A stretch of DNA of 64,000 nucleotides from Erinaceus europaeus (taxonomy: Eukaryota > Chordata > Mammalia > Eulipotyphla > Erinaceidae): assembly GCF_950295315.1 (NCBI RefSeq), contig NC_080181.1, positions 5,260,357 to 5,324,356 of the forward strand. Direction: 5' to 3'. Positions within the stretch are counted from its first letter, which is position 1. Every line of letters begins with the position of its first letter. Below, one piece after another: positions 45,155 to 55,117 of this stretch. Under the pieces are notes generated by a model. It searched no databases. It was not told where the DNA came from and was given only the letters and a program-made list of their open reading frames with translations. The position numbers and the translations under genes were made by a program.

Positions 45155-45352
45155 AGAAATTCAGTTTCCTAAACAGCCTACATCAAGGTATGACTGTCAT
45201 TATCACTTATGACAAAAGAACCACAGCCTGCCCAGGGACATGGAGCTATTTCTGCCTGGTGGCATTTTTTCCTTCATGTTAAAGCATCCATGGTCAGCCT
45301 GCCTCTGATATATGCACCATCTCTGACAGAGCTCAAAATTCCACGGGTGGAG

Positions 45353-45635
45353 TCTTTTTTTTTTTGGCCTCCAGGGTTATCGTTACGGTTTGGTGCCTGC
45401 ACTACAAATCCACTGCTCCTGGCAGTAATTTTTTCCATTATTGTTGTTGTTGCTGTTGTTGGATAGGACAGACAGAGAGAAATTGAGAGAGGAGAGGAAG
45501 ACAGGGAGGGGGAGAGAAGGACAGACACCTGCAGACCTGCTTCACCACTGTGAAGTGACCCCCCTGAAGGTGGGGAGCAGGGGGGCTTGAATTGGGATTC
45601 TTGCATCGGTGCTTGCACTTCGCACTGTGTGCTAG
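45353..45635 (-). mobile_element. SINE type A-long, head missing
   Basis: 'gcctccagggttatcgttacgg', linker, purine body, 'gggcttgaattgggattc', stopping at 'cgcactgtgtgct' before the head end. Confidence 0.82.
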
Positions 45636-45742
45636 ACTCAGTGCCTGCACTACAAATCCACTACTCCTGGAGGTTTTTTTTCCCCCTCTTGTTACCCTTG
45701 TTGTTTATCTTTGTTGTTGTTATTGTTGTTGTCCCTGGAGTC
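45636..45742 (-). mobile_element. SINE 3' module fragment
   Basis: 'cagtgcctgcactacaaatcc', 'actcctggagg', GTT linker, then stops. It abuts the previous truncated SINE, so one may have recombined with the other. Confidence 0.65.
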
Positions 45743-45744
45743 TT

Positions 45745-46445
45745 CTTAAACTGCCTCAGATCTGGACCCACATTCAGAGTGCTAGCTCTAGATTTTCCCC
45801 TAACTGCTATGTGGATGAGCTTTAACTACTCAAACAAGCCTAGATTCTCAGATACTCCAGCTATGTTCCTTTGAAGAGAATCATCTCTCATACATACAAT
45901 TCTGTCAGGCTCTGCCATTTTTATTTTAGGCACTCCTTCTCACTCATTAAATGGTCTCTACTTTGCATAAACTCCAAAGACATTATCATTCACAAATAAA
46001 TTACATTATTCTAGTGGACCCTTTTAAAAATTATAAACTGGACACAATTATAAAGCTATTTTTAAAGACTTGCTATTGGAAATGGAATTTTCTGTTTGTT
46101 ATGAAGTAAGCAATGAAATCCAACTTCCTATTGAGAAATCAGAAACTAAGTGAACCATTACAGAAGTGCTTACAAGCATAAATGAAACTTTTCATCTATT
46201 TTTAAATTAAAGTTCATTAGTGACGTTTGAACAGTTGATCATAGAGTGTATTTAAGTGAGGGGCTTGTATGTAATTAAATTTAAGCCTCACTATGGAACA
46301 TTCAAATGGATTTGTATCTTTGACTTGATTTGATTTTTTTTTTTTTAAGAATGCTACTTTGAAAGTTTCTGGGTCCTTCCTTACTTATCTTGAGGGGGTG
46401 GCATTTGTACCAAGAAAATATTTGTGGATCCCTTTTAAAAAAAAA
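45745..46445. other. No identified gene; holds arm 1 of an inverted repeat
   Basis: Single-copy-looking AT-rich DNA. The only structure is the arm at 46122-46250. Confidence 0.45.
46122..46250 (+). repeat. Inverted repeat arm 1 (about 127 bp)
   Basis: Starts 'cctattgagaaatcagaaac' and ends 'gttgatcatagagtgtat'. Its reverse complement occurs at 48718-48845 with about 12 differences, mostly transitions. Confidence 0.88.
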
Positions 46446-46446
46446 T

Positions 46447-46709
46447 TGGGAGGGGGTGGTATCTCACCTGCTGGTGGTGCACTGGGTTAAGCACAGATGG
46501 CGCGAAGTGCAAGGACCGGCAGAGGGATTGCTTCACAAGTGGTGGAGCAGATCAGCAGGTGTCTGTCTTTCTCTCCCCCCACCCTGTCTTCCCCTCCTCT
46601 CTCTAGTTCTCTCTGTTCTATCCAACAACAACAAGAATAATAACAATAACTGCAGCAACAACGATGGAAAAAATGGCCACAGGAGCAGTGGATTCACAGT
46701 TCAGACACT
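46447..46709 (+). mobile_element. SINE type A-long, left part, split by Vingi D
   Basis: 'ggtggtgcactgggttaagc', CT body, linker, 'caggagcagtggattcacag'. The rest of its 3' module and A-tail are at 48263-48295, on the far side of the Vingi insertion. Confidence 0.9.
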
Positions 46710-48250
46710 TCTTCTTCTAGCGTTTGCCCTTCTTCTGTAGCCAGTCAACAGCGTCAGGTTGAGCCTGATGTAAAGTTTCGAGACCTCCTTTGAATCTGGA
46801 GAGGTGGCAGTCATTGACTATGTGGGTCATAGTCTGTCTGTAGCCGCAGGGGCAGTTCGGGTCGTCTCTGGCTCCCCAGCGATGGAATATAGCAGCGCAC
46901 CGGCCATGGCCTGTTTGATAGCGATTGAGGAGGGCGCAATCATAACGTGCTAGGTCAAAGCCGGGTTGACGCTTGCAGGGGTCTGTGATGAGGTGTTTGT
47001 TCTTTACCTCAGCTGACTGCCAACTCTGTTTCCAAGAGTCTGGAACAGAGAAGTTCAGTGTAGGCATAGGGGACCAGATTGGGTGACGAGACGTCAAGTG
47101 TTGAACAGGGTGGGCGAAGATATCCGCGTATATTGGCAGGTCCAGTTGAGCGTAGATGTGGGAAATGAACTTAGATGATGCCACATCCCAATGAATATCT
47201 GGCGGGGCGATGTTGCTAAGAACTGGCAGCCATGGAACCGGGGTGGAACGGATGGTTCCAGAAATTATCCTCATGGAGGAATATAATTTGGAATCAACCA
47301 AGTGGACATGGGGGCTACGGAACCATACTGGGGCACAGTATTCTGCAGTGGAATAGCATAATGCCAGAGATGATGATCGTAGTGTGGAAGCGCTCGCGCC
47401 CCATGAGGAGCTGGCCAGTCTTGCAATGATGTGATTCCTTGCGCCCACCTTTGCTGCAGTTTTTATGAGATGTTCGTGAAATGACAGAGTGCGATCGAGA
47501 GTAACGCCAAGATAGACTGGCTGGGCTTCATGCCAGATTCTCGTACCGCCAAGCTGCACATTAAGCTCACGCGAGGCCGAGGCATGGTGTAGATGGAAAA
47601 CAGATGATACCGTTTTTGCAGTACTAGGGATTAGTCACCATTTTTTACAGTAATCAGATATCAGAGACATGTCTTTCGTGAGTGTTTCCTCGAGGATGTC
47701 GAACTTTGATGCCTGAGTTGCACAGCAGATGTCATCGGCGTAGATGAACTTCCTTGAAGAAGTTTCTGGGAGGTCATTGATGTAAATATTAAATAGCGTA
47801 GGAGCCAGAACAGAGCCCTGGGGGAGGCCACTTGAGACAGGACTCCATCTGCTAGACTTGTCACCCAGATGCACCCGGAATCTTCTGTTTTGGAGAAGAA
47901 ACGATATAGTGTTGGCCACCCATGGAGGCAGGCATCTTGAGATCTTGACTAGGAGACCACGGTGCCAGACGGTGTCATAGGCTGCTGTGAGATCAACAAA
48001 GACAGTACCCGTCTTTAAATTCTTCTGGAATCCATTTTCAATGTAAGTTGAGAGGGCCAGGGCTTGTTCGCAGGTAGATCTTCCTGGGCGGAAACCAGCT
48101 TGGGCGGGTGATAGGAATTTCTCTGTAAGAGGAGAAATACGTGACAGAAGCAGCCTCTCAAGGAGTTTGTAACACACGGAGAGGAGAGAAATTGGTCTAT
48201 AGCTGGCGGCCAGTGTTGGGTCTTTCTTTGGTTTCAAAACTGCTATTATT
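46710..48250 (-). mobile_element. Vingi copy D, longest copy, nested in a SINE
   Basis: 1,541 bp on the reverse strand, from the RT block upstream of YRPISLLS to the AGAAG-type 3' tail. Direct repeat 'agttcagacact' at 46698-46709 and 48251-48262; removing the element restores a normal SINE 3' module. It extends about 150 bp further 5' than copy A but still lacks the endonuclease and 5' UTR. Confidence 0.93.
46717..48249 (-). pseudogene. Vingi reverse transcriptase, one in-frame stop
   Basis: About 511 codons in a single frame, interrupted only by TGA at 47635-47637 (the codon is CGA, Arg, in copy A). Order of motifs: YRPISLLSVCYKLLERLL (RT block 0/1), AQAGFRPGRSTCEQ, FVDLTAAYDTVWH, SGLPQGSVLAP, catalytic YADD (47731-47742), then the Vingi-specific thumb and C-terminal region (CYSTAEYCAPVWFRSPHV), cysteine cluster NCPCGYRQTMTHIVNDC, and TAG at 46717-46719. 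No RNase H motif follows. The frame runs on upstream into antisense SINE, which is chance. The 5' endonuclease half is missing, so the copy is inactive. Confidence 0.92.
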
Positions 48251-48262
48251 AGTTCAGACACT

Positions 48263-48295
48263 GAGCCCCAGCAACAACCCTGGAGGCAAAAAAAA
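48263..48295 (+). mobile_element. SINE type A-long, right part after Vingi D
   Basis: 'gagccccagcaacaaccctgg', then A-tail: continuation of the SINE at 46447-46709. Confidence 0.88.
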
Positions 48296-48615
48296 GGGGG
48301 GGTCAGCCAATGGCACAAGGGGTTAAGCATACATGTTGTCATGTGCAAGGACCCAGGATGGAGCCCCAGCTCCCCCACCTTCAGGGAGGGGAGCTCCACA
48401 AGTGGTAAAGCAGGGCTGCAGGTGTCTCTTCCTCGCTTCCTCTCTAGCTCCTCCTCCCCTCTCAACTTGACTCTGTCCATCAAAAAGAAGGAAACAAAAA
48501 CAAACAACAACAAAATCACTGCTGGGAGCAGTGTAGGCACTGAGCCCCAGCAATAACCCTGCCGGGGATCAAAATCAGAACCTCAGTGCCGTAGCCACTG
48601 CACCACCTCTGATGC
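48296..48615 (+). mobile_element. SINE type B with extended 3' module
   Basis: 'gggtcagccaatggcacaagg', 'aggacccaggatggagccc', CT body, 'ctgctgggagcagtgtaggc', and an unusual continuation 'gatcaaaatcagaacctcagtgcc' resembling a second tRNA-like segment. Confidence 0.8.
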
Positions 48616-48679
48616 TCTTTTTAACCTCCAGAGTTCATCCGCATAATTTAGTAATGTGAGCGAGCATTAAATCAGAAAG

Positions 48680-48872
48680 TCAGGCAGGTTGGTGCTCATT
48701 TGCCTGATCTTCTGATTTAATACAATCTGTGATCAACTGTTTAAACGTCGCTAATGGACTTTAATGTAAAAATAGATGGAACGTTTTATTTATGTTTGTA
48801 AGCACTTCTGTAATGGCTCACTTAGTTTCTGATCTCTCAATAGGAAAAATCAGGCAGGTTGGTGCTCACTTG
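48680..48872 (+). repeat. Direct repeats flanking inverted arm 2
   Basis: 'tcaggcaggttggtgctca' occurs at 48680-48698 and 48850-48868 (23 bp with one mismatch if extended). Between them lies a 147-bp segment containing arm 2 and ending 'aggaaaaa'. Confidence 0.88.
48718..48845 (-). repeat. Inverted repeat arm 2
   Basis: Reverse complement of 46122-46250 at about 90% identity. It also begins with 'tgcctgatcttctgatttaa' (48701-48720), which is itself an inverted copy of the flank at about 48667-48687. Confidence 0.88.
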
Positions 48873-48954
48873 GTACTGACTTGAAAGATCTTGGCGTTGA
48901 CAGTTCAGCTCGTTTTATTTCTCACATGTAACTTTGAGCCTAGAATGTATCATC

Positions 48955-49090
48955 TAAGACTCAGGAAACAGTACAGTGATTATGAAAATAAATGGCTTTC
49001 AAGCCAGAGGCTCTGAGCTCCCAAATTCAATCCCCAGCACCAACATAAACCAGACTTCAGCAGTGCTCTGGTAAAAATAATAATAAATAA
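48955..49090 (+). mobile_element. SINE type D
   Basis: 'acagtgattatgaaaataaatggctttc', 'attcaatccccagcaccaac', 'cagcagtgctctgg', AATAATAAATAA tail. Confidence 0.72.
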
Positions 49091-49091
49091 C

Positions 49092-49615
49092 CTATTCATT
49101 CAGGCTCCCATGTCCGTGCAGTCAAGAATCTGGTGAAGGCTGGGCCAAATTTCATTGAGGGCAATCTTAAAAGACGGTGCCATCTAAAATCTGACTGTGG
49201 TTTCAGCTTTAACATCAGCAGACTGAGAAGTGTAGCAGGGGCCAGTGGGAGGAAAGTCCAGCGAAGGCTGAGTTTCCACTCAGTGTAGGTAGTTCTGAGA
49301 GATTTTTAGACAAATCATCACTCACCTCCACCTCCTCTCCAACTGGAGGACGTAGAAGCCTTCCTTCAAGGCAGGTCAGTTACTTTTCCCGTAGACCATA
49401 ACTCTACTGTCAGACGCACGTTACTCCATTCCTCAGTCACAGGATTCCTAGTTGTCTTCCCGCGGCTCTGGGCACCTGGGGAGCTGGCAAGAGCTCTGAG
49501 CATCACACTCACTGTGGGCTCAGGTGTGAGCCCATGGATGGCGATATTCTTTGATTCTGATAGATATACTTTTTGCAGCACTGCCATAAAATAAATATAT
49601 AAATATATAAATAAG
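49092..49615. other. No identified gene
   Basis: Single-copy-looking. Open frames under 100 codons, none recognisable. Confidence 0.4.
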
Positions 49616-49617
49616 CT

Positions 49618-49725
49618 AAGCCCGGTGCTTTTCAAAATGTAGTCTGTGGCCAACAGCGCCATCATCTGGGAGCTACTTATTAATGCAGGGCCTCAGAAGT
49701 CCTATGACTTCATCTTACTCCTATG
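49618..49725 (-). mobile_element. MER5A-like hAT fragment
   Basis: 'ggtgcttttcaaaatgtagtctgtggcc', 'agcgccatcatctgggagc', 'ttaatgcagggcctcag' resemble MER5A-family consensus from memory. The strand assignment is uncertain. Confidence 0.5.
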
Positions 49726-49935
49726 TGGAGTATAAAGAACTGAATCGTGAACTTGAAATATACATAGCTAGAATGTCTTTAAGACTTTGTGAGAACTATA
49801 ATGGTTACCATTCGGGGGTGAGGGAGAGGAGTGGAGAGTGCTACAGAACTTTGGTGATGGGCGAGCTGTGCCCTGTCATCTTATAACCACGCCCCATTGT
49901 CAAATCACTCATAAAAACTGGTTTTTAATCTCTAT

Positions 49936-50465
49936 TGGGGCTGGCAGATGGTACATCTGGTACAATACACACATAAGACCTGGGTTCAGGGAGTCGGCGG
50001 TAGTGCAGTGGGTTAAGCGCATGTGCTGCAAAGCACAATGACAGGCATAAGGATGGCAGTTTGAAACCCCAGCTCCCCACCTGCAGGGGAGTCGCTTCAC
50101 AGGTGGTGAAGCAGGTCTGCAGGTGTCTTTCTTTCTCTCCTCCTCTCTGTCTTCCACTCTTCTCTCCATTTCTCTGTCCTATCCAACAACAACAACATCA
50201 ATAACAACTATAATAATAACCACAACAATGATAAAACAAGCAATAATAAAAGGGAAATAAAATGGTCTCCAGGAGCAGTGGATTCATGTTGCAGGTACCA
50301 AGTCCTGGCAATAACCCTGGAGGAAAAAAAAAAAAAACAAAAACCTGGGTTCAAGCCCTTGCTCCCCACCTGTGGGTCAGTGGAGGAACTTCAGGAGTGG
50401 TGGAGCGGTGCTGTAGATGTCTTTCTCTCTCCTGTCTCCCTCACTTTGTCTCTGTAAGAAAGAAA
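49936..50465 (+). mobile_element. SINE type B split by a nested SINE
   Basis: The left 53 bp ('ggggctggcagatggtacatc ... gacctgggttca') continue after the nested element at 50343 ('acctgggttcaagcccttgc') to 'tctgtaagaaagaaaag'. Confidence 0.88.
49989..50342 (+). mobile_element. SINE type A-long nested in the type B SINE
   Basis: Complete head to A-tail. Direct repeat 'acctgggttca' at 49978-49988 and 50343-50353. This lies exactly on the B box of the host SINE and so destroys its internal promoter. Confidence 0.93.
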
Positions 50466-50466
50466 A

Positions 50467-50835
50467 GGGGCCAGGTGGTGGTGCACCTGGTTCAGTGCAC
50501 ACACTACGGTGTGCAAGGACCTGTGTTCAAACCTTTAGCCCCCACCTGCGGGGAAAGCTACATGAGTGGTGAACCAGGGTGGCAGATGTCTCTCTGTCTC
50601 TGTCCCTTTCTTTTTTTTTTTTTATAAACACCATTCCCACCACCAAAAGACTGTGTCCCATCCCCTTTCCCCTTGAAGTTGAACATCCACCCTCACCTTC
50701 CACCCAGGGTTTTTACTTTAGTGCCCTACTACAAATTTAGTCAGATCCTGCTTTGAGGGATCTTTGTCCCTTTCTATCTCTCCCATCCCCTCTCAGTTTC
50801 TCTCTGTCTCTATCCAATAATTAATAAATAAATAA
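50467..50835 (+). mobile_element. SINE type B split by a LINE-like fragment
   Basis: Head and body to about 50606, then an insertion, then the remaining CT body and 'aataattaataaataaataaatag'. Confidence 0.88.
50606..50766 (-). mobile_element. LINE-like 3' UTR family 2 insertion
   Basis: T-run then 'ataaacaccattcccaccacc', 'gaacatccaccctcacc', 'gtgccctactacaaatttag'. Short direct repeat 'gtccctttct' on both sides. Same family as 6165-6325. Confidence 0.82.
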
Positions 50836-51054
50836 ATAGAAACAGAAAGAAAAGAAAAAAGATCGCCAAAGGTAAGGTAAGAAAATGGAACTTTGGTGAT
50901 GGGGTGGTACGGAGCTATACACTGTAATCTTGCAGTCAAGTTTGGTAGTCCACTATTAATCACAAATGAATAAAATAAGGGCACTAAAAGTCACTGGAAA
51001 TGTCATCATGTAGACAACAAGCCAAAGAAGTAACTCTGGTGGAAAAAAATCTAC

Positions 51055-52330
51055 ATATTAATCAGATCTCCGTAGGATGCATTTGACATTTAACTTTAAT
51101 ATTAATGTATAACCACCTAACACCATACACCAAAGTTAAGTCAAAATGGATTGAAGATCTACATATTAGGGCAGGAACTCTACAATTTTTAGAAGAAAAT
51201 GTCAGTGAAAGTTTGCAGGACCTTAACGTCAAAGATGTATTTGGAGACTCCACCCCCTGGGCATGGGAAATGAAACAAGAGTAAATAAACAGGATTACAT
51301 GAAACTAAAAAGCTTCTACACATCAAAAGCTTCTATCTTTCCTACGCAAAGATAACCAGGCAACCCTATAAATAGAAGAATGTATTTGTACATCACACAT
51401 CAGACAAGTGACTGATAAACATAAAACATATACAGAATTGGTACAGATCTACAAAAGAAGCAAAAACAACCCAATAAAAAAGTGTGTCAAAGAACTAAAC
51501 AGACAATTTTCTTTTTTAACAAATGATTTACAAAATAACAAGGGTACAATTATGTATCATTCCCACCACCAGAGTTCTGTGTCCTCATTCCCTTCACTGG
51601 AAACTGGTGATCTTCCCAATGTCCCAGATAGGGGTTGACTATTATTTCTATATATTTTTTCTCATTTTTTTCCTGTGGTCCTGCCTTCTCTTCCATTTTA
51701 AGTCACAGCTATACCTATTACTACTTCTAAATGACTTTCCTTTTTTTCCTCTTCTTTCTCTGGGTCCTGATGGGATTGGGTTTCATACCCCTGCTAGTCC
51801 ATATTTCCCCTACCACTTCTCCCCCTCTGGGAGTATGGACCAAAATTCTTTTTGGCGGTCTAGTTTTTGTAATTGCTTCTCTGCTGGACATGGGTGTCAG
51901 CAGGTCAATCCATGCCCCCAGCCTGTTTCTGTCTCTGGATAGGGGTAGGGCTCTGGAGAGGTGAGGTTCCAGGACATATTGGTGAGTCTGGACAGACATA
52001 TTGTCTGTCCATGGAGTTCAGGATGAAATCATATTGGTATTTACAACTTGGTGAACAGACAGTTAAGAAGAGATACACAAGGCCCATAGACACATGAAGA
52101 ATGGCTCAACTTCACTTATCATTAGAAAATGCAAATTAAAACCACACTTAGATCCCATCTCACACTTGAGAGAATGGCTCACATCAGCAAACCAGGAAAT
52201 GACAGGTGTTGGAGAGGTTGTGGAGAAAGGGGAACTCTGCTACATTGCTGGTGGGAATGCAAACTGGGGCAATCCCGTTGGACGCTGTTCTAAGCAGTTT
52301 CCAGATAGTCCTGATCCTTTGTAAATATAC
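51055..52330 (+). mobile_element. Old L1 ORF2 fragment, split by R copy 6
   Basis: 'tcaaaatggattgaagatctac', 'gaaactaaaaagcttctacac', 'aaagaactaaacagacaatttt' lead to the break. It resumes at 52057 with 'aagaagagatacacaaggcc', 'atgcaaattaaaaccacac' and 'acattgctggtgggaatgc'. Frame heavily decayed. Confidence 0.85.
51515..52056 (-). mobile_element. R repeat copy 6, inserted in L1
   Basis: Begins with a T-run ('ttttttaacaaatg'), shares the order of R landmarks with 33955-34560, and ends near 'tttacaacttggtg'. Direct repeat 'aacagaca(a/g)tt' on both sides. The T-run, truncation and target duplication show that R moves by retroposition. Confidence 0.82.
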
Positions 52331-52402
52331 TGCAGTAATATGGGCACCTTGATGGTTTTTTATTAGTCCCACAGACTAAAAAGAACTATAACCTGTAAGG
52401 GA

Positions 52403-52545
52403 AGAGGAGATGGTCTTGATGACGGGGTTCAGGCTTGCAGGCTTGGGGTGCCGCGTTTGATCCCCAGTATCATTATGCTGGAGCAGTGCTCCACTTAGCT
52501 CCCTCTCCCTCATAAAATAAACAGACAAGTGAGTATTTTAAAAAG
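52403..52545 (+). mobile_element. SINE type C/D-like, diverged
   Basis: 'tgacggggttcaggcttgcagg', 'gtttgatccccagtatcattatg', 'gagcagtgctcc', 'ataaaataaacag'. Confidence 0.55.
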
Positions 52546-52555
52546 GAAATGTAAC

Positions 52556-52818
52556 CGGGGGCTGGGCGGTAGCGCACCAGGTTAGGCACACATATTATGA
52601 AGCGCAAGGATCCTGGTTCGAGCCCCTGCTCCCCACCTTCGGGGGAGTCACTTCACAAGCAGTGAAGCAGGTCTCCAGGTGTCTCTGTCTTCCCCTCCTA
52701 TCTCAAATTCTGTCTGTCCTATCCAATAAAATGTAAAAAAAAAAAATGGTCTCTAGGAACAGTGGATTTATAGTGCTGGCACTGTGCCCCAGCAATAACG
52801 CTGGAGGCAAAAGAAAAA
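52556..52818 (+). mobile_element. SINE type A/B-long with 9-bp TSD
   Basis: 'gggggctgggcggtagcgcacc', 'ctggttcgagcccc', 3' module and A-tail. Direct repeat 'aaatgtaac' at 52547-52555 and 52819-52827. Confidence 0.9.
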
Positions 52819-52827
52819 AAATGTAAC

Positions 52828-53589
52828 TGAATTTGAGTTAAATTACCGTCCTCTAGAATAAATCAACATTTTCACTGACTCACTTAACCTGTTTACTTTA
52901 TGACATGCATTAGAGAAGGAAGCAATAGAATTTAACAGTGTGCCATTGCCTTTCAAGTTATAGACGTGTCCAGATCCAAAGTGTAACAGCTGGTTGAAAA
53001 AGTTACTAAGAATAGTTGAGGAAAGCACCCGCTTTTAGGACTCCCCTAACCAAGTAAGGTCCCAATAGGGTATTTTGAACCTTAGAATCAGTAATACTTA
53101 TATATAAATGGTGTCTTGATTGTTATAATTTTAGAAGTAGCACATGGAGTTTAGTTTGATTTTTACCATTTAAAAAGTATTCTGATACTATATCATACTG
53201 TAAGCCATAAAATCTCACCAGCTAAACTCAGTCATAAAATTGGTGAGTTATTATGACTACTTAAAATCCATAAAAGTCTTGGTGCAGATAATGATAGGTG
53301 AAATGGAATTTAACTAAAAATGCCCATCTTCTATCAACTAATGATTTACTGGTAATAGTTGTGATTTTACTGCCATCTGCTGGTGAGTTTTTTAAAGACT
53401 ACCACATTAATATAATGAAGGGAGTCTACCACAGAAAGGAAGCCTGTTTACACCCCTCTTCCCATGGACTACTATACCCTGCCAGCCTCACCCGTGTCTT
53501 GTAGTCTAGTGGAAATCACTTCATCTTTGTTTCTCCTGCGTAAAACTGAGGTGTGGAACAGACTAAGGAAAGCAGCCAGGTTTCAAGGC
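52828..53589. other. No identified gene
   Basis: AT-rich DNA. One CTCF-like motif at 53370-53383 is listed separately. Confidence 0.4.
53370..53383 (-). promoter_or_regulatory. CTCF-like motif
   Basis: On the minus strand, ccagcagatggcag fits every position of the CTCF core as I recall it (CCASYAGRKGGCRS). It lies in non-repeat sequence. One motif match of this length is suggestive only. Confidence 0.4.
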
Positions 53590-53980
53590 ATGATGATTAA
53601 TGTCATGTGTCCACTTGGCTAGGCAAGGATATCCAGGTATTTGCTCACACATTATTCTAGATCTTTGAAAATATTTTTAGACAAAATTAACACTTAGAGA
53701 ATGAAAACTTTTTGAGTCAATTTGGTGGTTCTCATCCAATCAGTTGAAAGCTTTAATAAAAAAAAAATGAATGAATGATTCATTGCATTTTCCTCTAGAT
53801 GGGGAGGGGAGGAAGACACAGAACTCTGGCTGTGGGAAAGGGAATGGGAATTATACCCCTATTATCTTGTAATTTTGTAAATCACTATCACAAAAACAAA
53901 AGAAGGAGGAGGAGAAAAAAAATAGAATGAAGCTCACTAGTTCTATTTTTCCAGGGAGCCCTGATTCATACACATGGTGG
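53590..53980 (+). mobile_element. Ancient MLT2-like ERVL LTR remnant
   Basis: 'tgatgattaatgtcatgtgtcc', 'ccacttggctaggcaagg', 'cacattattctagatctttg', 'ctcatccaatcagttgaaag' and the end-like 'ccagggagccctgattcatac' fit the MLT2 LTR consensus from memory. An L1-like 3' end interrupts it. No viral genes. Confidence 0.6.
53795..53930 (+). mobile_element. L1/R-type 3' end inside the old LTR
   Basis: 'gacacagaactctggctgtgg', 'aattatacccctattatcttg', 'ttgtaaatcactatcac' followed by an A/G-rich tail. This is the plus-strand form of the R family 3' terminus. Confidence 0.6.
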
Positions 53981-53984
53981 TAGG

Positions 53985-54700
53985 CACTAAAATCATAAAT
54001 TAATATTAAGATTAGAAAAAGTGTTCATCTTTTAGTTTCGAAATGAGGTGTGTTGTTCATTAACACTCCCCCGTGAAGTCACTGGTAAAGCCAAACTACT
54101 CATCGTAAAGAGGAGTTTATGACTTCATTTTCTGTATTTGTTTAGAGCTGGGAGACAGCTCAACATTTTATTTCCAAACAGCACTGCCAATCTCTCTCTT
54201 TCGTAATCAGCAGTATGTGTCCATCAGCTTACTGATACACTTGGCATCTCGAGCTAGTTTCAGACTGACTCCTCCAAAGCCTGCTGGGTGCTCTTTAGCA
54301 CCTTGGGATATATCCCTCTCTCCCCTCACATACCCAGAATCCCACAAAGTAAATCCATCAGTGACTTTAGCAGTGGTAGCCCTACAGGCAGGACAAGGTG
54401 GAGCAACGCCCAGGCATCATCTTTCATCAAGGGACCACCTGCTCTCTGACAGAGATGTGGGCCATTTCTGCAGGTTCCAAGAGTGCCGGGGAGTCAATAT
54501 TTAGGGGGCGTCTGCCCAGATGCCCTGTATCATATGTCAGGGTTCTCCCACCTGGAAATGGGAGAATGCCCTCAACTGGCGTTTTAACCTCTCAGAAAGC
54601 TGTGTTCTAATTTAGTCCTCTTTCTGTGCCTTCCTGGTACAGGAAATGAGTCGCATGTACAATTAAATAGGCCCTCAGGCATTCACCCGAGTTTATTTCC
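53985..54700. other. No identified gene
   Basis: Single-copy-looking. A 95-codon open stretch (54217-54504) has no recognisable domain. Confidence 0.4.
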
Positions 54701-54805
54701 CCACTTACTCCCTTCTCTTCTCTCTCTCTCTCCCTCTTTGAAGCATCAGTATGCTTAGCAATATTGCTATTGTTAAGCTATCCAATTCATTTATTCTTTT
54801 TGTTT

Positions 54806-55103
54806 GTTTGTTTTTGCTTCCAGGGTTATCGCTGGGACTCAGTGCCTGCACCACAAATCCACTGCTCCTGGCAGCCATTTTTTCCATTTTGTTGCTATTG
54901 TTGTTATTGTTATTGCTGTTGGATAGACAGAAATCGAGAGAGGACAGGAAGACAGAGTGGGGGTGAGAAAAATAGACACCTGCAGACCTGCTTCACCGCT
55001 ATTCACCTTACAGGTGGGGAGCCAGGGGCTCAAACCAGGATCTTTACGCCGGTCCTTGCACTTTGCATCATGTGCGCTTAACCCGGTACACTACCGCCCA
55101 AAC
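54806..55103 (-). mobile_element. SINE type A-long, first of a row of three
   Basis: 'gcttccagggttatcgctggg', linker, body, 'ggctcaaaccaggatc', head ending 'ctaccgcccaaaccccc', followed by 'caattcattc'. Confidence 0.92.
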
Positions 55104-55117
55104 CCCCAATTCATTCT

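Noticed and set aside
47635..48540. 301-codon frame as one protein
   Set aside because: Its first part is antisense SINE sequence joined by chance to the Vingi RT frame.
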